64,000 bases of DNA from an uncultured Clostridia bacterium (GCA_902477755.1 CABSIK010000007.1:1-64000); one strand, 5' to 3'; positions 26,913 through 36,276 are shown, counted from the first letter of the stretch. Notes: generated by a model from the letters alone, not told the origin. Translations and numbers: made by a program.

Positions 26913-28250
26913 CCCTGCAATATCCATTTCTCTCACCCGTACGGAGGGCGCCCCCTTGCCGCCGCTGGTGAAATACAGGTCATTTCCTGCTTCTGTGATA
27001 TTTTTCAGCAGTTCGTAAAAATTCCCTGCTACGGTGATTTGCTCCACTGCCTGTCCCAGTTTGCCTTCTGTCACCAAAAAGCCTTCTGCCGACAGGGAAA
27101 AATCACCGGAAACGGTGTTGGCGCCGGCATGGAGCCCCGTAATATCCGTAATGAGGATGCCTTCGCCCATGTCCGCCAGCAGTTCCGCCTGACTGCGCTG
27201 TCCCGGTGCCAGATAAAAATTGGTCACCGCTGTTTTGATGGGCGCTGTCAGTCCTGCCTTGAAGCCGTTGCCTGTGGAAGGAACGCCGTCTTTTCTTGCC
27301 GCTTTCCGGTTATAGAGATATGTTTTCAGCACACCATGTTCCACAACGGCCTTGTTGTAGCAAGGCACCCCTTCGCTGTCAAAAGGCGTAGAGGCGTATC
27401 CTTCCGGCAAAAGAGGGTCATCCCGCAGTGTCACACAATCTGCCGCAATCTGCGTTCCCACTTTTCCGCCCAGCATGGAAAATCCCTTCTGGATGTTTTC
27501 CGCAAAAAATACCCCGCAGAATACCCCCAGAAAGTTTGCCATAACCTGTCCATCCAGCACCACTTTATACTTTCCGCTGGCAATGGGTGCCGCCCCCAAA
27601 TGACTTGCGGCAATCTGCGCCGCCTTTCGGCCTGTTGCCACAGGGTCAAACTGTTTCCAGTCGTTGCCTTTCCAGAAGTGAGAGCCAGTCTTGACTTCTT
27701 CCCCATCTTTGGCAATGGCGCAGACATAAGCCGTCACGCTGTTTTTTGCATGATAAAGGGATAAGCCGTAGCTGTTGGCAATGGCAGTTTCCATCCAATC
27801 CGTATCCAGCACGCAGTAATCCATGGAGGCAATGGAGGCTTCCCCTTTCAGAGCAGCGTGTTCCATTTTCTTAGCCGCCAGTATCTTTTCTTCTGTGGTC
27901 AGCCGTTCCAGGGCCTTATTTTCCCCTTCCAGCATGGGATAAGCGTCCCCAGCGTGATACAGTTCTTCCCATTCGCTTTCAGAAAGAAGTTCCGCGTGTT
28001 CCTTCGCCGCTGCCACCAGATAATCCGCCGCCGGTTCTGTCAGTTTTTCCGTATAGGCATAGCCTGTCCGTCCCTGCCATGTACCACGGAAAGAAATCCC
28101 CTGCAATGCGCTGTTTTCGTAATCGGAAACTTCTCCCTCCAGTATCATGACTTCAAAATGTTTGCTGCCTTTATAATATACCTCGCAGTCAGAAAATCCT
28201 GCCGCAAGGGCTTTTTCTATGAGTATTTTCTGAAAATTCCTGTAATCCAT
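26907..28250 (-). CDS. pmbA: TldE/PmbA family metalloprotease partner
   Basis: A 447-residue member of the PmbA/TldE half of the TldD/TldE pair. It has the family fold but no HExxxH motif, as is normal for the TldE subunit, which supplies structure rather than metal ligands. It begins 9 bases after tldD ends, and the pair is expected to form a heterodimeric peptidase acting on modified or unfolded peptides. GGGGG precedes the ATG. Confidence 0.9.
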   Translation of the reverse strand: MDYRNFQKILIEKALAAGFSDCEVYYKGSKHFEVMILEGEVSDYENSALQGISFRGTWQGRTGYAYTEKLTEPAADYLVAAAKEHAELLSESEWEELYHAGDAYPMLEGENKALERLTTEEKILAAKKMEHAALKGEASIASMDYCVLDTDWMETAIANSYGLSLYHAKNSVTAYVCAIAKDGEEVKTGSHFWKGNDWKQFDPVATGRKAAQIAASHLGAAPIASGKYKVVLDGQVMANFLGVFCGVFFAENIQKGFSMLGGKVGTQIAADCVTLRDDPLLPEGYASTPFDSEGVPCYNKAVVEHGVLKTYLYNRKAARKDGVPSTGNGFKAGLTAPIKTAVTNFYLAPGQRSQAELLADMGEGILITDITGLHAGANTVSGDFSLSAEGFLVTEGKLGQAVEQITVAGNFYELLKNITEAGNDLYFTSGGKGAPSVRVREMDIAGK

Positions 28251-28259
28251 TTTTTTCGG

Positions 28260-29642
28260 TTACCCCCTTCCGCCTACGGTCATTTCCTTGACCCGAATCA
28301 TAGGCTGTCCCACGTCTGTGGGAATGGAGCCGCTGATGCTGCCGCACATGCCCTGTGCCCGCTTCAGGTTGTTGCCCACTCGGTCAATCTGCATAAGGAC
28401 TTCCGCCCCCTTGCCGATGAGGGTCGCTCCACGGACAGGCTCACAAATCTGTCCATTGCGGATGATATAAGCTTCCAGCACCGCAAAGTTGAATGCACCC
28501 GTTGCCGGGTCTACACTGCCGCCGCCCATCTGTTTTGCGTACAATCCATAAGGCGTATCGGCAATGATGCTTTCCGGTGTGCTGTCCCCCGGAGCCAAAA
28601 ATGTATTTGTCATGCGGCTGGTAGGTGCAAAACGATAGTTTTCCCGTCTGGCACTGCCTGTCACTGCCGCTCCCATCTTTCTGCCGTTCATACGGTCAAC
28701 CAGATAGCTTTTCAAAATCCCATTTTCAATGAGCACATTCCGTCTGGTGGGTGTGCCTTCGTCGTCCATATTGGCAGAACCCCAGCCATTGGGAATGGTG
28801 CCGTCGTCAATGGCTGTCACCAAAGGGGACGCAATTTGTTGCCCCAATTTCCCAGCAAATACAGAGGCATTTCTTGCCACCGCCGTCGCTTCCAGCCCAT
28901 GTCCGCAGGCTTCATGGAAAATGACGCCGCCGAAACCATTGTCAATAACTACGGGCATTTTCCCCGCGGGACAAGGTTTTGCCCCCAGCATGGTAATGGC
29001 AATCCGCGCCGCTTCCCTTGCCGTATCTTCCACGTTGATTTGGTCAAAAAGTTCAAAACCCACAGAGCCGCCGGGTCCCAGATGTCCGCTCTGTTTTTCC
29101 GTTGCGGAAGATGCCACCGCTTCCACCGTGAACCGGCTGCGCACCCGTTGTTCTTCCGCCCAAACGCCTTCGGAGTTAGCAACCAACACATTTTTTGTCA
29201 CATCCAGAAAACCCGTCCGCGTCTGGGTGATGGCAGGGTCATAGGCAAAAGCCGCCGCTGATGCCGCCGCCAGATAATCTGCTTTTTTCCTTTTTTCCAC
29301 GCCATCCGGCAGTACAAAAATGGGGTTGATGTTCTGCCACTGGCGCATTTTCCAGTCCGGCAGACGAAGCAGGTGTGTCCCCTTTACGGTAGATGCCATT
29401 TCCCGTGCTGTCCGCACCAGATTTTCTTCGGAAGTATCATTGACAAAGGCGTAAATGACACGATTGCCGCAGAACAATCGAATCCCTGCGCCATAATCCA
29501 GTCCGCCCAAAGCCGTTTCCACCTGCCCGTTCACCATGGCAATATGGTTGCGTTTGGTCTGTTCCACATAAAGTTCCGCAAAGTCCGCCCCTGTTTCCAG
29601 CGCCGCTTCCAATGTATGTTCCACCACAGATTTTTTCAGCAT
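28260..29642 (-). CDS. tldD: metalloprotease TldD
   Basis: A 460-residue catalytic partner of PmbA. The metal motif HEACGHGLEA (H-E-x3-H) is near residue 235. Length is close to E. coli TldD. It overlaps the recU stop by 7 bases, so recU-tldD-pmbA form one operon. A GGAAG site lies about 12 bases before the ATG. Confidence 0.93.
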   Translation of the reverse strand: MLKKSVVEHTLEAALETGADFAELYVEQTKRNHIAMVNGQVETALGGLDYGAGIRLFCGNRVIYAFVNDTSEENLVRTAREMASTVKGTHLLRLPDWKMRQWQNINPIFVLPDGVEKRKKADYLAAASAAAFAYDPAITQTRTGFLDVTKNVLVANSEGVWAEEQRVRSRFTVEAVASSATEKQSGHLGPGGSVGFELFDQINVEDTAREAARIAITMLGAKPCPAGKMPVVIDNGFGGVIFHEACGHGLEATAVARNASVFAGKLGQQIASPLVTAIDDGTIPNGWGSANMDDEGTPTRRNVLIENGILKSYLVDRMNGRKMGAAVTGSARRENYRFAPTSRMTNTFLAPGDSTPESIIADTPYGLYAKQMGGGSVDPATGAFNFAVLEAYIIRNGQICEPVRGATLIGKGAEVLMQIDRVGNNLKRAQGMCGSISGSIPTDVGQPMIRVKEMTVGGRG

Positions 29643-30193
29643 GTGCCATCACTTCCTTTCGGTTCCGTTTCTTCCAGATAGCGTGCAATGGCTTCTAGAT
29701 AATGAAGCATGCCGCCGCCCTGCTGGAATATCTGATATTTCTTCTCAAAAGCGGCATAGGGGATGGATTTGCGTCCGCCTTTCTGTGCCGCCTCCCAATA
29801 GGTCTGCAAGGTTTCCAGAGGTAAAAAATAATATTCCCCCAAAGCGGAAAAATACACCAACAGAAAGGCAATGCCCCTTTGCGCCTGAAAATCCTCCATG
29901 AACCGCAGCTGATGCTCGTGAATGTTCTGAAGGGGCAAGTGCTTCTGTGCCGTTTCCTTGGCGTCAAAGCATACGGGAATCCCCTGCACCACGCCCATAT
30001 AGTCTACAGTACTGTTCTGGTCGAAGTATGCCAGTGTAATGGTGCGGCGTTTATTGTCCACCTCCACCGGCGTGATAGGCGTGGGGATTTTCTGAAACAG
30101 CGCCAGCCCTTTTTTCCGGTAGGATTCATTTGTGAAATTGATGATTTCTTCTAAAGCGCTGCCCCGCAGCCCTCTGGAATTCCAGTATGCCAT
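29636..30193 (-). CDS. recU: Holliday junction resolvase RecU
   Basis: A 185-residue nuclease that resolves Holliday junctions in Firmicutes. The active-site pattern D...D-x-K is visible in STVDYMGVVQGIPVCFDAKE, with the C-terminal family block after it. The start at 30193 follows AGGAGG by 5 bases; the frame to 30268 is an overextension. In Bacillus recU sits with ponA; here it leads tldD-pmbA. Confidence 0.92.
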   Translation of the reverse strand: MAYWNSRGLRGSALEEIINFTNESYRKKGLALFQKIPTPITPVEVDNKRRTITLAYFDQNSTVDYMGVVQGIPVCFDAKETAQKHLPLQNIHEHQLRFMEDFQAQRGIAFLLVYFSALGEYYFLPLETLQTYWEAAQKGGRKSIPYAAFEKKYQIFQQGGGMLHYLEAIARYLEETEPKGSDGTC

Positions 30194-30221
30194 AGTTCCT
30201 CCTAGGGAAAAAATCCCCTGT

Positions 30222-30250
30222 TCTGCAAATTTTATTTTGCAGACATTATA
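30222..30250 (-). promoter_or_regulatory. recU promoter with hairpin leader
   Basis: Extended -10 TGGTATAAT (-10 at 30245-30250) on the minus strand with no clear -35. A short hairpin CTGCAAA/TTTGCAG lies immediately after it at about 30222-30243. Confidence 0.45.
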
Positions 30251-30280
30251 CCACAGTTTCGGTTTCACGGCGCAACTATT

Positions 30281-31078
30281 TTAATGGCTGCCAGCCAGTT
30301 CCGATACCGTCACAAAACGGATGCCTTCTTTTTCCAGTTCCGGTGCCATTTCTGCCAAAACCTGCGCCGTCAGCACTCCTCCTTCCGGCCCCACATGACC
30401 GATGGCAACGGCACTGCCCTTTTCCTTAGCAATGTCAGCCGCTTCTCGGAGCCGTTCCTCCACCACGGTCTTTTCTGTTGTGCTGTCAAAAAATACATCC
30501 CGTTCCAGTAAAGGCACCCCTTTTTCTCCTGCTAGCATACTGCACTTGCTGTTGGCTGTGGTGACACTGTCCACAAAGACGCCGCCTTTTTCCCGTACCA
30601 CATCCAGCACACAGCCCAAGGTTTCTCCGTCCTCCATGACTGCCGAGCCCATGTGATTATTGACCCCTGCCGCCTGTGGCAGGGCACTGTATGCCGCTTC
30701 CATACACTGCCGGACTTCTGCCGCCGACATGCCACGGCACACAGCCCCGTCCCCTATCCATTCAGGCTTGCCTGTCAGGGATTCCATAGGCATATGTATG
30801 ATAATTTCTTTCCCTGCCGCTTCTGCCTGCGCGGCGTTTTCCGCTGTATGGGAAGAAAAAGGCAGCACCGCAGCCGTAAAAGGAATGTCCAACGCCAGCA
30901 TTTCCGCGGTTCCTGCACCATTGTAGCCGAAATCGTCAATGATGACTGCCAGTTTTGCCTCCTCCACTGTCATTTGTGCCGCCGGTACAAACGCCGCCTG
31001 CAATTTTCCTGCTGTCCTGCCTGCCAGAAAACAACACACAAACAACAATCCAATCCCCAAATATTTCTTCTTTTTCAT
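30281..31078 (-). CDS. divergent polysaccharide deacetylase (YibQ-like)
   Basis: A 265-residue protein with an N-terminal membrane anchor or signal (YLGIGLLFVCCFLAGRTAG), then the divergent polysaccharide deacetylase domain (PF04748): LAVIIDDFGYNG, ILPFSSHTAE-like ALPF block and IIIHMPMES. Such proteins are exported and are thought to act on cell-envelope glycans. The start at 31078 follows GGAAG by 8 bases. It sits between the MATE gene and recU. Confidence 0.85.
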   Translation of the reverse strand: MKKKKYLGIGLLFVCCFLAGRTAGKLQAAFVPAAQMTVEEAKLAVIIDDFGYNGAGTAEMLALDIPFTAAVLPFSSHTAENAAQAEAAGKEIIIHMPMESLTGKPEWIGDGAVCRGMSAAEVRQCMEAAYSALPQAAGVNNHMGSAVMEDGETLGCVLDVVREKGGVFVDSVTTANSKCSMLAGEKGVPLLERDVFFDSTTEKTVVEERLREAADIAKEKGSAVAIGHVGPEGGVLTAQVLAEMAPELEKEGIRFVTVSELAGSH

Positions 31079-31144
31079 GTCATCCACTTCCGTTTTTTAC
31101 CTTTATCCTATCCCCCTTTGCTTGTCCTTATGCCTTTTGGGCAG

Positions 31145-31185
31145 AAAAAAAGCCGGTATCCGCCAAAGAAAGCAGATACCGACTA
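31145..31185 (-). terminator. terminator after the FMN-controlled MATE gene
   Basis: CGGTATC/GATACCG with a run of seven T on the minus strand, 4-40 bp after the stop. Confidence 0.75.
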
Positions 31186-31188
31186 AAT

Positions 31189-32559
31189 TTATGCCATACT
31201 GTTTTTCTTCCAGAACCGGAACTCTGTCCATATCAGCACCGCCGCCAGCAGACACGCCAGCACATCGGCAATGGGCGCCGCCGCCAATGCCCCCGTCAAC
31301 CCAAATCTGCCGGACAAAATCAGTGACAAAGGAATCAGGAAAATAATCTGTCTCGACAATGCCACCAGCAGGGATTTTGCGGGCTTGCCAATGGCTTGGA
31401 AAAAGGATGCCGTCACCTGAGGCAGACCATACACGAAGAATCCCAGCATATACAGCCGGAAACAGAACACCGCAAATTCCAGATACAGCGGTTCATTCTT
31501 CACGAAAAGCCCAGCCATGAAGCCGCCGCCCAGCTGGAAAATGCCGAACCACACAATGGAAATGATGAAAGACACCGTCACCGCCACACGGAAAGTCTGT
31601 TTGACCCTGCCATACTGTTTCGCACCGAAATTGTAGCCATTGATGGGCTGTGTACCAGATGCCACCCCAACGAACATGGCATGCGCCACCTGATAAATCT
31701 TCATCATGATGCCGTAGCAGGACAAAGCGATTTCACTGCCGTATTTTGTCACCGCTCCGCAGTCAGTCATGAGGTTGTTCATGACAATTTGTGTCAGCGC
31801 CGTTGCCATCTGCATACAGAAACTGGGGAAACCCAGAGAAAGGATACTGCCGCAGGTCTTGCCGGAGAGTTTCAGATATTTTTTATAGAAAGTGATGTGT
31901 TCAAATCTGGGGATATACGCCACACAGATGAGCCCAGCCACTACCTGACCGATGATGGTAGCAATAGCCGCCCCTGTGACACCCATATCAAAGCCGAAAA
32001 TGAAAATAGGGTCTAAAACCAAGTTGATGCCTGCCCCAATCATCATACTCCGCATGGTGTACTTGGGATTGCCGTCCGAACGGATGATTGCCGTAAATGC
32101 CATATTTGCCATCTGGAAGGGCAGCCCCAAAGCAAGGATGCGCATATAGGTCACAGACAAATCCAGAACCGCGTCAGATGCCCCAAAAAGACGGGCGCAG
32201 GCAGGACCGCCGATGATGATGACAGCCGCCAGCAGAACCCCTGCCAATATCAGCAGTACAAAGGCGTTGCCAAAGGTCTGTTCCGCTTTGTCCCGTTCCT
32301 TCCTGCCCAGACAAAGGCTGATGTTGGCGGCACAACCGTCCCCCACCATAAGGGCAAGGGCTGCCGAAATGGTAATCATGGGGAATGCCACGTTGGTAGC
32401 TGCCACGCCGTTGATGCCCACTGCACGCCCCACGAAAATCTGATCCACAATGTTATACAGACAGTTGACGATGAGCGTCAGCACCGTCGGTATGGAAAAC
32501 TGCATCAATAACTTACTGATCTTTTCCGTACCCAGAATGTTTTCTTTTCCCGTTTCCAT
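31189..32559 (-). CDS. MATE family transporter under an FMN riboswitch
   Basis: A 456-residue membrane protein with twelve hydrophobic helices in two similar halves, of the MATE superfamily (LLMQFSIPTVLTLIVNCLYN near residue 17, VDQIFVGRAVG after it). MATE proteins export drugs or metabolites using a sodium or proton gradient. The gene is preceded by an FMN riboswitch whose terminator ends just before the ribosome binding site (GAGGAGG), so its cargo may be a flavin or flavin analogue. That substrate is inferred, not shown. Confidence 0.9.
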   Translation of the reverse strand: METGKENILGTEKISKLLMQFSIPTVLTLIVNCLYNIVDQIFVGRAVGINGVAATNVAFPMITISAALALMVGDGCAANISLCLGRKERDKAEQTFGNAFVLLILAGVLLAAVIIIGGPACARLFGASDAVLDLSVTYMRILALGLPFQMANMAFTAIIRSDGNPKYTMRSMMIGAGINLVLDPIFIFGFDMGVTGAAIATIIGQVVAGLICVAYIPRFEHITFYKKYLKLSGKTCGSILSLGFPSFCMQMATALTQIVMNNLMTDCGAVTKYGSEIALSCYGIMMKIYQVAHAMFVGVASGTQPINGYNFGAKQYGRVKQTFRVAVTVSFIISIVWFGIFQLGGGFMAGLFVKNEPLYLEFAVFCFRLYMLGFFVYGLPQVTASFFQAIGKPAKSLLVALSRQIIFLIPLSLILSGRFGLTGALAAAPIADVLACLLAAVLIWTEFRFWKKNSMA

Positions 32560-32583
32560 GCCATTCCCTCCTCATTTTTGCAG

Positions 32584-32775
32584 AAAAAAAGACGCCTTTC
32601 GGCGTCCTTTTGAAATCCTTCTGTTCTCTGGACAGCCGAAAAAATCAATGTGATATCCATTGTATTTCTTCTCCCATCCAGACTGTCTGTCGGCTTCGTA
32701 ATTGCAACGAATCAGCCTTTCGGCTCGCGGGCTGTTACCGCCGGTAGAGATGCACTCGTTTCCGAAGAATCTATC
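32584..32775 (-). promoter_or_regulatory. FMN riboswitch (RFN element) with terminator
   Basis: Read leftward the conserved RFN blocks appear in order: TTCTTCGG, ACCGGCGGTAACAGCCCGCG, AGCC-GAAA-GGCT, GAAGCCGACAG and GTCTGGATGGGAGAAGAA. The aptamer is about 32667-32773. A terminator GACGCC-GAAA-GGCGTC with seven U (32584-32606) follows and ends about 25 bp before the MATE start. FMN binding is expected to favour termination. Confidence 0.95.
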
Positions 32776-32780
32776 TTTTT

Positions 32781-33281
32781 TTATTTTATATCATCAGCAG
32801 CCTTTCCGCAAGCGCCGCAGAACTTTTGCCCTTCCAAGAGTGGCGCACCGCATCCGCCGCAGAATCTGCCCACTTCGCCGTCCGCATCAGTGATTTCCAC
32901 ATCTCCGGCGGCCTCTGCCGCTTTCTGGGCTGCACGCTCTGCTGCCTCCTGTGCCGCCGCTTCCGCTTCCAGACGTTTCTGCTCTGCTCGTTCGGCTTTT
33001 TCCGCCTCACGGTCTGCTTTCACCTGTTCGATTTCCGCTTCCAGTTCCTTGATGCGGTCTTGTGCCTTTACGATTTTATCACAAATGGCTGTAGCTTCTT
33101 CGTCCAACTGGTCGCCCATGACGAATTTCGCCCAGTAATACATGCCAAGTTCCCGCTGGTACTCATTGATATTGCCTTTCTGTATGACAATATCGCTGTT
33201 GATGCGGTTGATTTCCAGCCCATCATTGGCTTTGTCCGCCGCAGTTCTTGCCAGTTCTCCTAATTTATCCAAAAAAGCCAT
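32781..33281 (-). CDS. coiled-coil zinc-ribbon protein
   Basis: A 166-residue cytosolic protein. Residues 1-65 are helical (MAFLDKLGELARTAADKAND...), 66-125 form a charged coiled coil rich in Ala, Glu and Lys, and the end carries a double zinc ribbon (CGGCG and CGACG). Similar proteins are common in Clostridia without a known role. GAGGCG precedes the ATG. It ends just upstream of the FMN riboswitch. Confidence 0.85.
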   Translation of the reverse strand: MAFLDKLGELARTAADKANDGLEINRINSDIVIQKGNINEYQRELGMYYWAKFVMGDQLDEEATAICDKIVKAQDRIKELEAEIEQVKADREAEKAERAEQKRLEAEAAAQEAAERAAQKAAEAAGDVEITDADGEVGRFCGGCGAPLLEGQKFCGACGKAADDIK

Positions 33282-33497
33282 TTCCAGCGCCTCCTCATTT
33301 GTCCCATTTGCTTTGTATATTCGCCAAAACAGACGCTTTTTCCTGCAAAAAAGCAGAAAAATGCGTATGCTTGCACGAAATTTGTATCTTTCCCCCTGTT
33401 TTTTTCCTGTCCATTAGAGAAAGCGTCCGAAAATTGCGGCTTTTCTTTGGACTTTTCCTCTAAATGCACAAAAAACGACGTTTTCCCAAAACAGCTG

Positions 33498-33526
33498 TTT
33501 ACATTGGAAAAATACTACCGTATAAT
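33498..33526 (+). promoter_or_regulatory. xpt promoter
   Basis: TTTACA (33498-33503), a 17-bp spacer and TATAAT (33521-33526). The leader to the start codon is about 50 nt and has no purine-riboswitch core. The rest of 33282-33497 shows no gene. Confidence 0.8.
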
Positions 33527-33582
33527 GATAATACTTTATTTTGATACGGAACGTGTTATTGCAGTGAGAGGGAGTCTGAATC

Positions 33583-34158
33583 ATGGAGTTGTTGAAACAA
33601 AGAATATTAAAAGATGGGACAGAAATCGGCACCGAAGTCGTGAAGGTAGATTCTTTTCTGAACCATCAGTTAGATATCGGTCTGTTTATGGCGCTGGGTA
33701 AGGAGATCCACCGTCGTTTCGGTCATCTGGGCATCAATAAGATCCTGACTATCGAAGCGTCCGGCATCGGCATCGCTGCCATCACCGCCATTTATTTCGA
33801 TCTGGTGCCTGTTGTTTTTGCCAAGAAAGCACAGCCCAATACCATGACAGAGGAATTTTACGGCGCACCCGTCAAATCCTTTACAAAGGGTACCGTGTCC
33901 ATCGCTCGTGTATCCAAAAATTATCTCAACGCCAATGATAAAGTTTTGATCATTGATGATTTTCTTGCCCATGGCGAAGCGGCGGCAGGTCTTGCCAATC
34001 TGGTAGAACAAGCAGGCGGCACTGTATGCGGCATTGCAGCCATCATCGAGAAAGAATTCCAGGGCGGCAGCAAAAAACTCAGAGATGCCGGCTATCTGGT
34101 AGATTCTCTGGCTGTCATCACAAAAGTGGAAGACGGCAAGATTTACTTCAAAGACTGA
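33583..34158 (+). CDS. xpt: xanthine phosphoribosyltransferase
   Basis: A 191-residue enzyme converting xanthine + PRPP to XMP for purine salvage. The PRPP-binding motif is VLIIDDFLAHGEAAAGL near residue 122, and the N-terminus MELLKQRILKDGTEIG is typical. AGAGGGAG precedes the ATG. A lone gene with its own promoter and terminator; the usual xanthine permease (pbuX) is not next to it. Confidence 0.96.
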   Translation: MELLKQRILKDGTEIGTEVVKVDSFLNHQLDIGLFMALGKEIHRRFGHLGINKILTIEASGIGIAAITAIYFDLVPVVFAKKAQPNTMTEEFYGAPVKSFTKGTVSIARVSKNYLNANDKVLIIDDFLAHGEAAAGLANLVEQAGGTVCGIAAIIEKEFQGGSKKLRDAGYLVDSLAVITKVEDGKIYFKD

Positions 34159-34174
34159 AAATCAAATCTAAAAA

Positions 34175-34222
34175 CAGAAGCACAGGGCTTTTCCCAAAAG
34201 GAAAAATCCTGTGCTTTTTTCA
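34175..34222 (+). terminator. xpt terminator
   Basis: AAGCACAGG/CCTGTGCTT with an inner TTTTCC/GGAAAA pairing and six T after it. Confidence 0.85.
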
Positions 34223-34426
34223 TGGATTTCTCCCCTTTGTGTACGCCCGCAAAAGACATTCCAAATTTTTGCATATTTTGTTATATGATTGTATGTTTGT
34301 ATTTTCCGTTTATGACAGAATGTCAGTTTTTTCCATTTTTCTCAACGCATCCCCCTTACAACATAATATACAAAAAAATGTATGAAACCCATGGTTATTT
34401 TTTCCATTTCTTTTTCCATTTACCCA

Positions 34427-34455
34427 TTGAGAAACCAACGGCTTTTTGCTATGAT
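34427..34455 (+). promoter_or_regulatory. promoter of the SulP gene
   Basis: TTGAGA (34427-34432), a 17-bp spacer and TATGAT (34450-34455). The leader is about 105 nt. The stretch 34223-34426 shows no gene. Confidence 0.7.
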
Positions 34456-34461
34456 GGAAGC

Positions 34462-34517
34462 GCACGTGCCCCTTTGATTGTCACAACCAAGAGACACTCG
34501 GAGCAGGTGCATTTTTT
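34462..34517 (+). promoter_or_regulatory. attenuator-like hairpin in the SulP leader
   Basis: GCACGTGCCCC (34462-34472) pairs with GGAGCAGGTGC (34500-34510), with two mismatches. Six T follow at 34512-34517, and the start codon is 50 bp further on. A terminator-shaped stem starting about 2 nt from the expected transcription start suggests regulated read-through. No known riboswitch core was recognised. Confidence 0.5.
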
Positions 34518-34566
34518 ATGACTTTTTTTCAACCAATCAATGTAAAAATTTAAGGGGGTTTTTTCT

Positions 34567-36222
34567 ATGCTGCGAGGGTTCGCAGAAGATTTGAAACACG
34601 AGTTTCGGGGATACAATTCCGCCGCACTGATGAAAGACCTGATGGCAGGTCTGACGGTTACTGCCGTTGCACTGCCGCTGGCGCTGGCATTCGGTGTCAG
34701 CTCCGGTGCCGATGCCGCATCTGGTCTGATCACTGCCATCATCGCCGGTCTGGTCATGAGCTTACTGGCTGGGGGATACTATCAGATTTCCGGTCCCACA
34801 GGGGCTATGGCAGCCATCTTGACTTCTCTGGTAGCAGGCTATGGTCTGGACGGCGTATTCATTGCCACACTGCTGGCTGGTATCCTGCTGCTTCTGGCGG
34901 GCATCCTCCGTCTTGGGAAATTGACCTCTTTCATACCCGCTCCCGTTATCACCGGCTTTACTTCCGGTATTGCCATCGTCATTGCTTTGGGGCAGATTGA
35001 TAACTTCTTCGGCACCCACAGCGAAGGCGCAACCGCCATTGCCAAACTGGCAAGCTACGGCACACTGGGCTTCCATCCCAATCTGACTTCCGTAGGCATC
35101 GGGCTGTTTGTGGTGCTGTTCATGGTGTTCTTCCCGAAAAAATGGAACGCTGTGGTTCCCGCTTCTCTGGTGAGCATCATCATCACCACCGCCTTTTCCA
35201 TCTTCATGGGCTTAGATGTGCCCACCGTCGGCACCATCCCTCAGACCCTTTTCCCGGAAAAACGACTGGTCTTTTCCGCACTGGATCTGACCACCATCAC
35301 AAACCTCATCATGCCTGCATTCAGTATTGCCATCCTTGGTATGATCGAAAGCTTGCTCTGCGGTGCCAGTGCAAGTCAGATGACAGGTGTACGACTGAAA
35401 AGCAATCAGGAACTCATCGCTCAGGGCGTGGGCAACATCCTGCTGCCTTTCTTCGGCGGCATCCCTGCTACAGCAGCCATTGCCCGTACCAGTGTTGCCA
35501 TCCGTTCCGGCGCAAAAACACGTCTGACGGGTATGTTCCACGCCGTAGGGCTTTTGATTTCCATGTTCCTGCTTGCTCCCGTCATGAGCCAGATCCCCAT
35601 GGCAGCCCTTGCCGGCGTGCTTATGGTGACTGCATGGCGCATGAACGAATGGAACTCCATCCTGTATATGTTCTCTCATAAATTCAAAGGGGCTATGCTG
35701 GAATTTGTGGCAACCATGGTAGCTACCATCGTATTCGACCTGACCATTGCCATTCTGGTAGGTGTTGTCATCGGTCTGATCTTCTTGGTATCCCGTCTGT
35801 CCTTCATCGAAATCAACTACGAAAAGGTAGATATGGATCGTCTCCATGTGACAGACCCTGCCCTGCGGAATCGCTACAATAACGCCATGGTGGCTTATAT
35901 CACAGGCCCTATGATCTTCGCAAACACTCAGAATGTGGCAGATATCTCCACAAAGATCGGCAGCTGCGATACACTGCTCCTGTCCATGCGCGGTGTATCC
36001 AACATTGACATTTCCTGTGCCCAGACTCTCCGCACCCTCATTGGGAACCTGCGGATGCAAGGCGTAGACGTAGTTCTCTGCGGTCTGCCTTCCCGTGCCA
36101 TGGAAATGATGCGCAGAACAGACTTAGACGAATATGTGGGCAAAGAAAACTTCTACTGGAGTGTAGAACGCGCCCTTTTGACAAACCGTCCCCTGCCTCC
36201 CTGTCGTCAGGATGAATCATAA
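34567..36222 (+). CDS. SulP family anion transporter with STAS domain
   Basis: A 551-residue membrane protein. Residues 1-420 hold about 12-14 helices of the SulP fold, including the signature region YYQISGPTGAMAAILTSLVA, and the C-terminus (about 435-545) is a cytosolic STAS domain (MRGVSNIDISCAQTLRTLIG). Members carry sulfate, bicarbonate, C4-dicarboxylates or other anions; the substrate here is open. AAGGGGG precedes the ATG. Its leader carries an attenuator-like stem. Confidence 0.9.
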   Translation: MLRGFAEDLKHEFRGYNSAALMKDLMAGLTVTAVALPLALAFGVSSGADAASGLITAIIAGLVMSLLAGGYYQISGPTGAMAAILTSLVAGYGLDGVFIATLLAGILLLLAGILRLGKLTSFIPAPVITGFTSGIAIVIALGQIDNFFGTHSEGATAIAKLASYGTLGFHPNLTSVGIGLFVVLFMVFFPKKWNAVVPASLVSIIITTAFSIFMGLDVPTVGTIPQTLFPEKRLVFSALDLTTITNLIMPAFSIAILGMIESLLCGASASQMTGVRLKSNQELIAQGVGNILLPFFGGIPATAAIARTSVAIRSGAKTRLTGMFHAVGLLISMFLLAPVMSQIPMAALAGVLMVTAWRMNEWNSILYMFSHKFKGAMLEFVATMVATIVFDLTIAILVGVVIGLIFLVSRLSFIEINYEKVDMDRLHVTDPALRNRYNNAMVAYITGPMIFANTQNVADISTKIGSCDTLLLSMRGVSNIDISCAQTLRTLIGNLRMQGVDVVLCGLPSRAMEMMRRTDLDEYVGKENFYWSVERALLTNRPLPPCRQDES

Positions 36223-36227
36223 GAAAC

Positions 36228-36276
36228 CCAAAAAGGCTGAAATCCTTACAATACACAAGGATTTCAGCCTTTTTTC
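36228..36276. terminator. bidirectional terminator after the SulP gene
   Basis: AAAAAGGCTGAAATCCTT/AAGGATTTCAGCCTTTTTT around a short AT loop. It also lies directly after the stop of the convergent thioesterase gene. The stem sequence resembles the terminator inside the dispersed repeat. Confidence 0.9.

Noticed and set aside
33527..33582. Purine riboswitch before xpt
   Set aside because: The leader is about 50 nt and lacks the purine aptamer core, although xpt is often controlled by one.
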